Shown here in pieces: positions 18,733 through 25,644 of a DNA stretch of 64,000 nt (position 1 is the stretch's first letter; every line of letters starts with the position of its first letter). Location: positions 30,911 to 94,910 of the forward strand of contig CAJTNL010000008.1 of NCBI GenBank assembly GCA_910577755.1, in the 5' to 3' direction. A program made the position numbers and the translations under genes. The notes beneath the pieces are model-generated. The model was not told where the DNA came from and made no database searches. It saw only the letters and a program-made list of their open reading frames with translations. This DNA is from an uncultured Eubacteriales bacterium. Lineage in GTDB: Bacteria > Bacillota > Clostridia > Oscillospirales > Acutalibacteraceae.

Positions 18733-19524
18733 CTAATTGGCTTTTATTCCCTGCCGTTGACGTGCAATCTCATAACAAAGCACCCCGCAGGCAACAGACG
18801 CATTTAAGGAATTAATATGTCCTACCATAGGTAAAGTTAAGGTAAAATCCGCCTTTTCTTTCACCAAACGACTGATACCACTACCCTCTGAACCAATGAC
18901 AAGACCGATCGGCCCGGTATAATCCAGTGTACACCAATGTTCACCTTTCATATCGGTTGCATATATCCAAAGTCCGCGTTTTTTTAATTGATCAATAGCA
19001 GCTGATATATTCGTGACCCTAACAACCGGAACATACTCCATTGCACCTGCTGAAGCTTTACCTACTGCATATGTGAGTCCAACTGCACGGCGTTTAGGGA
19101 TAATAACTCCATGGGCGCCAGTACACTCGGCGGTTCTTAAAATAGCGCCCAAATTATAAGGATCCTCCAGCTCGTCAGCCAAAATAATAAATGGAGATTG
19201 ATTGCGAGACTCTGCCAATGCAAAAATATCTTCTATGCACGCATACGGTTTAGCTGCCGCCACCGCAACAATGCCTTGATGATTTGCATTACTGCACATA
19301 AAATCCAGCTTCTTGGAATCTGCCTCTTTGATTGTAATATTCTGTTGCTTTGCTTTAGCGATGATAGCAGTCAGTGAACCGGTTTTTTGTCCCCGAGCCA
19401 CATATAAACTGTCAATGGGTCTGCCCGAACGCAGAGCTTCATGAACGGCATTTCTTCCCCCAATTACATCATTACCTTGATTACCACTGTGCTTTTGCTG
19501 TATTTTGCGTGCTTTTTCGCTCAT
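18733..19524 (-). CDS. rlmB: 23S rRNA (guanosine-2'-O-)-methyltransferase RlmB / TrmH family
   Basis: 263 aa. SPOUT methyltransferase expected to 2'-O-methylate a guanosine in the 23S rRNA. The N-terminal substrate-binding domain starts with VIGGRNAVHEALRSG. The catalytic domain has LADELEDPYNLGAILRTAE (motif 1, catalytic Arg), GLVIGSEGSGISRLV (motif 2) and LPMVGHINSLNASVACGVL (motif 3, SAM knot). An AGGAGA site lies upstream of the ATG. A polar 18-residue N-terminal extension precedes the domain. Substrate assignment to G2251 follows the family and is not proven here. In Clostridia this gene often follows cysS and mrnC, which are not adjacent. Confidence 0.9.
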   Translation of the reverse strand: MSEKARKIQQKHSGNQGNDVIGGRNAVHEALRSGRPIDSLYVARGQKTGSLTAIIAKAKQQNITIKEADSKKLDFMCSNANHQGIVAVAAAKPYACIEDIFALAESRNQSPFIILADELEDPYNLGAILRTAECTGAHGVIIPKRRAVGLTYAVGKASAGAMEYVPVVRVTNISAAIDQLKKRGLWIYATDMKGEHWCTLDYTGPIGLVIGSEGSGISRLVKEKADFTLTLPMVGHINSLNASVACGVLCYEIARQRQGIKAN

Positions 19525-19666
19525 AATCTTTTAATTCTCCTAATCTACGTACTCAAACTTGCTCTATAATTATAGCATAAGATTTCCAGAATAGTAATAA
19601 AATCGCCAAAAGCACAGATAAATTTACACTTCATTCATATTGAAAACAGATTTTCAACCCATCTAC

Positions 19667-19930
19667 TCAAAATAAGAAAATACAGCCTGCCATAATACCT
19701 GCACCTACCAACGCAGCCGCTGCCAGGCGCAATATATACATCCATTTACTGGTCATAGATTTCATCCCTGAGGGCAAATCCATTGCCCGTAAGACCCGCT
19801 TTGCCTCTTTTTCAAGCAGTGCACGCTGTGCATCTGAAAACTCTGGCTTGACTACTAAATATGCCTTTTCATAATACATATTTCCTGTGTCCGGTACTTC
19901 TATGATTTGCCTGCTGACACCTCTTACCAT
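19667..19930 (-). CDS. Conserved-looking small membrane-anchored protein, hypothetical
   Basis: 87 aa from the ATG at 19928-19930 with AAAGGAAG 7 bases upstream; the longer frame to 19972 runs through that site. The N-terminal two thirds is soluble and charged (VSRQIIEVPDTGNMYYEKAY near the start, then KPEF, and a Leu/Glu/Arg-rich helix ending RAMDLPSGMKS). The last 25 residues form one membrane segment (LRLAAAALVGAGIMAGCIFLF). This suggests a tail-anchored protein facing the cytoplasm. The family is not recognised. It stands alone between rlmB and the AT-rich region at 20 kb. Confidence 0.6.
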   Translation of the reverse strand: MVRGVSRQIIEVPDTGNMYYEKAYLVVKPEFSDAQRALLEKEAKRVLRAMDLPSGMKSMTSKWMYILRLAAAALVGAGIMAGCIFLF

Positions 19931-20495
19931 AATGCCGCTTCCTTTCGTCACTTTAAAATAAATGTGATACATTTATTTTAAACAATTTTTCCGAATTTAT
20001 ACTGTATTTCCAATCTGACAGTTTAATGAGAAACAGTTTAATGAGAAAATGAAAATATCATCAAGGTAAATTTTATAGAAATTTTATGTAAATTTTTAGT
20101 GATTATGATCGGCATTTTTTTGTTTTAAATAATAATACAATACATTATGTAATACCATTGTTATAAAAATAGTTGACATAATATTTGTTGAGAACCTTAT
20201 TCAGACTGTTGAAAACTCTGTTGAAAATGTTGATAACTGTGAAAACTACAGACGTTGAAACATCAGTTTACCTATTTAATTTTAAAATTATGTAAACTAG
20301 TATAAATGGTAAAATTCCATAAAATAATCGGTATAAATCAAAATCATATTTTTGTTAATCTGTCATTCTCAATAAAAATAATACTTGACTTTTTACAAAA
20401 AATCTGAATTTAACGTTTCCTCTTTGCATACAGCAAAAATATGATATACTAAAAATAACAAAAAAAACGCTATCTTTTTAATGAAAGGAACATCT
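19931..20495. other. Long AT-rich divergent intergenic region
   Basis: About 565 bases without a gene. It holds the DnaA-box-like cluster listed separately and, just before the glycosylase gene, a TATACT hexamer at about 20453-20458 with TTTGCA about 16 bases upstream that may be its promoter. No RNA gene was recognised. Confidence 0.45.
20186..20261 (+). repeat. Cluster of TGTTGANAA repeats (DnaA-box-like)
   Basis: Four copies of TGTTGANAA start at 20186, 20207, 20219 and 20228, followed by related TGTGAAAA (20238) and CGTTGAAAC (20253). TGTTGATAA at 20228 differs at one position from the complement of the DnaA box TTATCCACA. All are in the same orientation within very AT-rich DNA. Binding is inference. 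Confidence 0.45.
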
Positions 20496-21338
20496 ATGGA
20501 GTACACAAAAACACCGGCGGGTATTTGTATTAAAAAAAGCAAAGAATTTGATTTGCTGCAAACTTTGGATTGCGGTCAAACCTTTCGCTGGGCACCATGC
20601 GAAAACCACAATAACAGAGTGGGCGGTATTGCTTTCCGTCACTATTTAGAATTGGAGGAACAAGAACAGCATATCTTGTTCTGCAACATAACCGAGGAGG
20701 AATTTCTCCATATTTGGGCGCCGTATTTCGATTTAGATTTAGATTATAAAGCGATTAAAGAGAATCTTTGCAAATTGGATCCTATTCTACAAAAAGCTGC
20801 CGAATATGCACCAGGAATTCGTATTTTACAACAGGAGCCTTGGGAAGCACTTTGTTGTTTCATTCTTTCACAAAACAACAATATTACTCGTATCAAAGGC
20901 ATTGTATCCCGCCTATGTGAATGCTTCGGTGAAAAAATAGAAGGCGGATACGCTTTTCCATCAGCCCAAACTCTTGCAGCCTGTACCGTTGAAGATTTAG
21001 AGCCGATTCGCAGCGGCTTTAGGGCGAAATACATACTAAACGCCGCCCAAAAGGTGACCGACGGTTCTATTGTTCCAGAAGAACTAAAAACGATGCCGCT
21101 GGAACAGGTGCGGCAACAGCTCATGACAATACAAGGGGTAGGTCCAAAGGTAGCGGAGTGCGCCGCTCTATATGGATTACATCATTTAAACGCCTTTCCT
21201 ATGGATGTTTGGATGAAACGTGCCATGTCAGCTTTATTCCCCGGCAAAAAAGCCGAATTTTTTGGCTCGTTTGCAGGTATTGCACAACAATATATTTTTC
21301 ATTATGCCCGTACATGTAAAGCTGCAATCCCACAATAA
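20496..21338 (+). CDS. ogg: 8-oxoguanine DNA glycosylase, OGG1 family
   Basis: 280 aa. Removes oxidised guanine from DNA and nicks at the lesion. The N-terminal domain begins with DLLQTLDCGQTFRW, typical of OGG1/AlkA-type enzymes. The helix-hairpin-helix region holds GVGPKVAECAALYG with the catalytic Lys, followed by NAFPMDVWMKRAM with the catalytic Asp. ILSQNNNITRIKGIV matches the damaged-base-pocket helix. The ATG at 20496 follows AAAGGA; the frame extends upstream to 20481 without a site. Single gene. Confidence 0.9.
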   Translation: MEYTKTPAGICIKKSKEFDLLQTLDCGQTFRWAPCENHNNRVGGIAFRHYLELEEQEQHILFCNITEEEFLHIWAPYFDLDLDYKAIKENLCKLDPILQKAAEYAPGIRILQQEPWEALCCFILSQNNNITRIKGIVSRLCECFGEKIEGGYAFPSAQTLAACTVEDLEPIRSGFRAKYILNAAQKVTDGSIVPEELKTMPLEQVRQQLMTIQGVGPKVAECAALYGLHHLNAFPMDVWMKRAMSALFPGKKAEFFGSFAGIAQQYIFHYARTCKAAIPQ

Positions 21339-21762
21339 AAACGGTCGCAAGGTATTTCACTAGTTGCAACATGCCATTTAGCAATTTAGGTTTTTACCCT
21401 AAAAACCCGCCGCCTTGAAAAAAGGAGGACAAACCTTTACGTTTCAGTATAAACTGTTTATGCTTAAACAAAAGCAATTTTTTCCTTTTTAAATCATTTG
21501 TTTTTGGCCACCACTCACTCATTTTTGAGTTGACTTTTACAGTTCATTTTTTTGTTTGACTTAGCTAATTATATTACCATTCCCACCAGCATAGTATCTG
21601 GGCACAACCATCGTAGATACGTCTAAATTCTAAAACTAAAATTTAGTAAAACCTACAATTTTTCAACTTTACGGTTACATACTGTAAATATTATGCCATT
21701 TGCAACAAAACCATGGTATAATATGTATATCAATATGAAAACGACTGAGGAGTGTGATTCCA
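21339..21762. other. Unexplained 424-base intergenic region before fba
   Basis: No coding frame. It contains local hairpins: GGTTTTTA/TAAAAACC at about 21389-21407, CCTT...AAGG just after it with an adjacent AAGGAGGAC, and ACTCA-TTTT-TGAGT at about 21518-21531. A TATAAT at 21717-21722 is a likely -10 for fba, without a clear -35. The density of short stems is compatible with a structured leader or small RNA, but no known family was recognised. Confidence 0.35.
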
Positions 21763-22701
21763 ATGGCACTTGTAAATACCACCGAAATGTTTAAAAAAGC
21801 ATATAATAATGGATATGCAATTGGAGCATTTAACGTAAACAATATGGAAATTGTCCAAGGCATTACCGAGGCATGCAGTGAGCTGAATGCACCTGTTATC
21901 TTACAGGTTTCGGCAGGTGCACGCAAATATGCCAAACATACGTATTTGCTCAAATTAGTAGAAGCGGCAGTACAAGAAAACGCCCATTTACCTATTGCAC
22001 TGCATTTAGACCATGGCGATACATTTGAACTGTGCAAAGACTGCGTAGACGGCGGCTTTACCTCTGTTATGATTGATGGTTCTCACCATGATTACGAAGA
22101 TAACGTAGCGCTTACCCGCAAGGTAGTGGAGTATGCCCATGCCCACGATGTAACAGTGGAAGGCGAACTTGGTCGTTTGGCGGGCATTGAAGATGATGTG
22201 AATGTAAGTGATGAAGACGCCTCCTATACCAATCCTGCACAAGTACAGGATTTTGTAGAGCGCACCGGCGTTGATTCTCTGGCAATTGCAATTGGCACCA
22301 GTCACGGCGCATATAAATTCAAACCAGGTCAAAATCCCCAGCTTCGTTTTGACATTTTAGAGGAAGTTTCTCAACGTTTGCCAGGCTTCCCTATCGTACT
22401 ACACGGCGCTTCTTCCGTTATTCCTGAATTTGTAGAGATGATTAACTGCAACGGCGGCGCTATGCTGGGCGCTATTGGTATTCCAGAGGATATGCTACGC
22501 CAAGCCGCAAAAATGGCAGTTTGCAAAATCAATATAGACTCTGATTTGCGCCTTGCAATGACCGGCACAATTCGCCAATATTTTCATGACTACCCCGAAC
22601 ATTTTGACCCGCGTCAATATTTAGGTCCTGCCCGTACCGCCATTAAAGAAATGGTTGCACACAAAATTAAAACTGTGCTAGGCTGTGAAAATCAGGCTTA
22701 A
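21763..22701 (+). CDS. fba: Class II fructose-1,6-bisphosphate aldolase
   Basis: 312 aa. Zn-dependent cleavage of fructose-1,6-bisphosphate to the triose phosphates. Metal and catalytic residues are visible: HLDHGDTFELCKDCVDGGF with the catalytic Asp and zinc His, MIDGSHHDYEDNV, the zinc His in GTSHGAYKF, and HGASSV in the phosphate-binding loop, with NINIDSDLR-like KINIDSDLRLAMT. The ATG at 21763 has GAGGAG 10 bases upstream. It stands alone, apart from the pgk operon, and is closed by a good terminator. Confidence 0.96.
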   Translation: MALVNTTEMFKKAYNNGYAIGAFNVNNMEIVQGITEACSELNAPVILQVSAGARKYAKHTYLLKLVEAAVQENAHLPIALHLDHGDTFELCKDCVDGGFTSVMIDGSHHDYEDNVALTRKVVEYAHAHDVTVEGELGRLAGIEDDVNVSDEDASYTNPAQVQDFVERTGVDSLAIAIGTSHGAYKFKPGQNPQLRFDILEEVSQRLPGFPIVLHGASSVIPEFVEMINCNGGAMLGAIGIPEDMLRQAAKMAVCKINIDSDLRLAMTGTIRQYFHDYPEHFDPRQYLGPARTAIKEMVAHKIKTVLGCENQA

Positions 22702-22766
22702 AACTATACGAATAACCGTAACAATTATCGTGGGACAACTATAGAAACAGTTTACCGCAAACGCAC

Positions 22767-22804
22767 AAAACCAACAGGCTGTATATACAAGCCTGTTGGT
22801 TTTT
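22767..22804 (+). terminator. fba terminator
   Basis: 14-base perfect stem AAAACCAACAGGCT/AGCCTGTTGGTTTT with a 9-base loop, followed by T residues, 65 bases after the fba stop. Confidence 0.8.
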
Positions 22805-22842
22805 ATGATAACTATAAATAAAATTTTAAAGATGCATCTGTT

Positions 22843-23110
22843 TTAAACATCAAGTAAATCCTGGTACCTCACACCCAAAACTTTGGCAATCACTTTCAAC
22901 TCTATATCCGTTACAAATCGTTTGCCGCTCTCAATCCGCTGCACCGCATTTTTATCAATATTCAATCCTACCACTTGTAGCATCTCTGCCAATCTTCTTT
23001 GTGACGTTTTCTCTGGCAGCTTCTCCCGCAGTTCCTTTACCGTTTGCCCGCAAATATTGTTGTTTTCATTGTCTGCTTTAAGCGCTATATAAATTTTTTA
23101 ATTTTGACAT
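22843..23110 (-). pseudogene. XRE-family transcriptional regulator, frame broken near the N-terminus
   Basis: A 76-residue open segment reads from about residue AKAD/ALKADNENNN to a stop at 22843-22845 and has a helix-turn-helix: KTSQRRLAEMLQVVG, DKNAVQRIESGKR, ELKVIAKVLGV. It has no start codon in frame. The only ATG preceded by GAGGAG (23108-23110) reads MSKLKNLYSA and stops in another frame. Joining the frames at the TTTATATAG run gives a sensible N-terminus, MSKLKNLYIALKAD. Loss of a TA dinucleotide would explain the break. Two operator-like palindromes overlap and follow its start. It may be a pseudogene, a slippery-site switch or a sequence error. Confidence 0.55.
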
Positions 23111-23123
23111 TTACTGAATGTTA
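23105..23123. promoter_or_regulatory. Operator-like palindrome, copy 1
   Basis: TGACATTTACTGAATGTTA matches copy 2 (23160-23178) at 15 of 19 positions and is itself a near palindrome. It overlaps the probable start codon of the XRE gene, as expected for autorepression. Confidence 0.5.
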
Positions 23124-23148
23124 TCTCCTCAATAATGATATGCTGCAC

Positions 23149-23189
23149 TATGAAATAGTTGACACTTAGTAAATGTCAACTATTTCATA
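23149..23189. promoter_or_regulatory. Operator-like palindrome, copy 2, inside a 16-base perfect inverted repeat
   Basis: TATGAAATAGTTGACA (23149-23164) is repeated inverted at 23174-23189 with a 9-base centre. The inner 19 bases TGACACTTAGTAAATGTCA form the operator-like core. It sits immediately before the ribosome site of the DUF6809-like gene. Confidence 0.6.
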
Positions 23190-23204
23190 AAGGAGACATA
23201 ATTT

Positions 23205-23489
23205 ATGAAAAGCATATTACGCTGTTTGTATGACGGCGAAATCTTCCCTGCGAAACAATTTAAAGTAAAAACCGAGGAATATCGCATAATTCGTGAAAAA
23301 CATCACCGCCACTATCAAGATTTTATTGAAACGCTACAAGCGCTCGATCCACCCTTACATAAAAGATTTATCGAAATCATGGACGAACAGATCGATGCCA
23401 TTCCCCTTGAATTCTCCGCCGCATTTATTGACGGATTCCGACTGGGAGCAAAGATAATCATGGAAGTTTTCCAAGAGAACAACGGTTGA
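23205..23489 (+). CDS. DUF6809-like small protein
   Basis: 94 aa, soluble and mostly helical. The pattern ILRCLYDGEIFPAKQF near the start, EYRIIREKHHRHYQDF, and the C-terminal SAAFIDGFRLGAKIIMEVF resemble the Clostridia family I know as DUF6809, whose function is unknown and which is often encoded beside XRE regulators. AAAGGAGA precedes the ATG. It is transcribed divergently from the frame-broken XRE gene and preceded by a perfect palindrome, so repression by that regulator is likely. A strong terminator follows. Confidence 0.65.
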   Translation: MKSILRCLYDGEIFPAKQFKVKTEEYRIIREKHHRHYQDFIETLQALDPPLHKRFIEIMDEQIDAIPLEFSAAFIDGFRLGAKIIMEVFQENNG

Positions 23490-23538
23490 TAAGAATGGAG
23501 CTTTTCCATACGTAACTACCCCTTACATTGCAAAAACA

Positions 23539-23571
23539 AAGAGGGTTGAAACAACGTGTTTCAACCCTCTT
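23539..23571. terminator. Perfect hairpin terminator
   Basis: 15-base perfect stem AAGAGGGTTGAAACA / TGTTTCAACCCTCTT with a 3-base loop, between the convergent DUF6809-like gene and GGGtGRT gene. Confidence 0.8.
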
Positions 23572-23664
23572 ACTTATCATGCTAGAACCAGTAAAATAAC
23601 ACTTCACAGCAGTGTAATTTTCTCGTGGACTGCTTTTACATTACAACAACATTAGCCGCAAACT

Positions 23665-24672
23665 TTATTTACTGGATTCATATACCGCAACGGCACAGGC
23701 AACCGTAGCGCCAACCATTGGATTATTGCCCATACCAACCAAGCCCATCATCTCAACATGGGCAGGCACAGAAGAAGAACCTGCAAATTGTGCGTCACTG
23801 TGCATACGTCCCATAGAGTCGGTCAAACCGTAAGACGCCGGTCCTGCGGCAATATTATCGGGATGTAAGGTACGTCCCGTACCGCCGCCGGAAGCAACAG
23901 AAAAATAACGTTTTCCGTTTTCAACAGACCACTTTTTATAAGTTCCCGCAACTAAGTGCTGAAAGCGGGTTGGGTTGGTTGAGTTACCGGTAATCGAAAC
24001 GTCTACACCCTCATGCGCCATAATGGCAACGCCCTCCAGAACATCGTTTGCACCGTAGCATCTTACCTGTGCCCGCTCACCGTCTGAAAAAGCACGCTCT
24101 TGCACCACAGCCAGTTCACCTGTTGTAAAGTTATAATCCGTCTGCACATAGGTAAATCCATTAATACGCGAAATAATGTAAGCCGCATCTTTACCCAAGC
24201 CGTTTAAAATAACCCGTAATGGTTTCTTTCTGGCTTTATTGGCAGTTCTAGCAATGCCAATTGCGCCCTCTGCCGCCGCAAAGGATTCATGTCCTGCTAA
24301 AAATGCAAAACAATCGGTTTCTTCCCTAAGTAACATGGCGCCTAAGTTACCGTGACCCTGACCCACATGTCTTTGCTCTGCAACCGACCCCGGAATACAA
24401 AACGCCTCAAGACCAATACCGATTGCTTCTGCTGCTTCAGCCGCACAGTTAACGCCTTTTTTGAGCGCAACGGCAGAGCCTAATGTATATGCCCAACTTG
24501 CGTTTTCAAAGGCAATGGGCTGTACTTCTTTTACAATTTTATAGGGATCAAACCCTTTTTGCTGGCAAAGGGTACGTGCATCTTCGAGGCTGGCAAGTCC
24601 ATACTCGGCAAGACACTGTTCTATTTTCGCAATTCTTCTTTCTTTGCCTTCAAACATGACATCATTAGCCAT
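23665..24672 (-). CDS. GGGtGRT protein (function unknown)
   Basis: 335 aa. The defining motif GGGTGRTLHPDN is at about residue 265. Other conserved-looking segments are SVAEQRHVGQGHGNLGAMLL, FLAGHESFAAAEGAIGIART, SITGNSTNPTRFQHLVAGTY and the C-terminal GLVGMGNNPMVGATVACAVA. It is a soluble, Gly/Ala-rich protein without a signal peptide. This family is named for the motif and has no established function to my knowledge. The gene follows the Fe-S-scaffold-like gene by 30 bases on the same strand, a pairing that suggests a joint role, perhaps metal- or cofactor-linked. An AAGGAGGA site precedes the ATG. Confidence 0.85.
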   Translation of the reverse strand: MANDVMFEGKERRIAKIEQCLAEYGLASLEDARTLCQQKGFDPYKIVKEVQPIAFENASWAYTLGSAVALKKGVNCAAEAAEAIGIGLEAFCIPGSVAEQRHVGQGHGNLGAMLLREETDCFAFLAGHESFAAAEGAIGIARTANKARKKPLRVILNGLGKDAAYIISRINGFTYVQTDYNFTTGELAVVQERAFSDGERAQVRCYGANDVLEGVAIMAHEGVDVSITGNSTNPTRFQHLVAGTYKKWSVENGKRYFSVASGGGTGRTLHPDNIAAGPASYGLTDSMGRMHSDAQFAGSSSVPAHVEMMGLVGMGNNPMVGATVACAVAVYESSK

Positions 24673-24702
24673 AGATTTTGTCCTCCTTATGATGATCCTT
24701 AT

Positions 24703-25395
24703 TTATTCTTCTCGGGGGTCTATATATTTAGCTGCGCCGTCATAACGGCCGTATTGACCCATATTTTTTTCATAAGCTTCATTGGGAGATACACCATGAC
24801 GAATATCTTCCATCATTTTACCTAACTTTATAAAGCGGTAACCGATTACTTCGTCATGTTCATCCAACGCTAAAGAGGTTACGTAACCCTCTGTCATTTC
24901 CATATAACGTACACCTTTTGCCTGTGTACCGTACATAGTGCCTACCTGACTGCGCAGACCTTTTCCCAAATCCTCAAGACCGGCGCCGATAGGCAGTCCG
25001 CCCTCTGAAAAAGCTGTTTGGCTTCTGCCGTATGCCAGCTGTTGGAACAACTCACGCATGGCAACATTAATAGCGTCGCATACAAGGTCTGTATTTAAAC
25101 ATTCCAACAATGTTTTTCCCGGCAAAATCTCCGCCGCCATAGCCGCAGAATGCGTCATACCTGAACAACCAATCGTTTCTACCAACGCTTCTTCCACAAT
25201 ACCATTTTTCACATTCAGCGTTAGCTTACATGCTCCCTGCTGGGGCGCACACCAGCCTACACCATGTGATAATCCTGAAATATCTTTAATATCATAAGCC
25301 TTAACCCATCTGCCCTCCTCCGGAATAGGAGCTGGACCATGGTTAGGACCTTTCTGAACAGTACACATGCTTTCCACTTCATGGGAATAAATCAT
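24703..25395 (-). CDS. NifU/IscU-like iron-sulfur scaffold-type protein
   Basis: 230 aa. The region VETIGCSGMTHSAAMAAEIL at about residues 77-96 matches the first Cys loop of NifU/IscU scaffolds, and CDAINVAMRELFQQLAYGRS follows as in that fold. Other Cys are near the N-terminus (SMCTVQ, GWCAPQQGAC). The C-terminal half (TKGVRYMEM, then GYRFIKLGKMMEDIRHG) is not part of the classic scaffold. AAAGGAG precedes the ATG. It is cotranscribed with the GGGtGRT gene. No cysteine desulfurase is adjacent, so a role in general Fe-S assembly is uncertain; it may serve a specific partner. Confidence 0.7.
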   Translation of the reverse strand: MIYSHEVESMCTVQKGPNHGPAPIPEEGRWVKAYDIKDISGLSHGVGWCAPQQGACKLTLNVKNGIVEEALVETIGCSGMTHSAAMAAEILPGKTLLECLNTDLVCDAINVAMRELFQQLAYGRSQTAFSEGGLPIGAGLEDLGKGLRSQVGTMYGTQAKGVRYMEMTEGYVTSLALDEHDEVIGYRFIKLGKMMEDIRHGVSPNEAYEKNMGQYGRYDGAAKYIDPREE

Positions 25396-25559
25396 AATGG
25401 TACTCCTTTCACTTTTTATTCTCCTTGGGTTAAAGTTAAAACGTTTAACGCTCTTATTATAAGCAATTTTCCATATTTTCGCAAGAGAATATACTATAAA
25501 TTTTAATCAAAATATAGATCAAGTTACGGCAAAAAAAACTTTATTTTCTTTTAAGCATG

Positions 25560-25568
25560 TGCTATAAT
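25560..25568 (+). promoter_or_regulatory. Extended -10 promoter for secA
   Basis: TGCTATAAT forms an extended -10 element about 75 bases before the secA ATG. The -35 region (TTTATT) is weak. Confidence 0.45.
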
Positions 25569-25644
25569 TAGGAATACATGTCCTTGTCTGCATTTTTATA
25601 TATATATTTTAAAATGTAAAAGAAAAATTTTTGAGGTGAAATAA

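Noticed and set aside
20161..20340. Chromosomal replication origin
   Set aside because: No dnaA, dnaN, rpmH or gyrase genes are in the window and the boxes are imperfect; kept only as a DnaA-box-like cluster.
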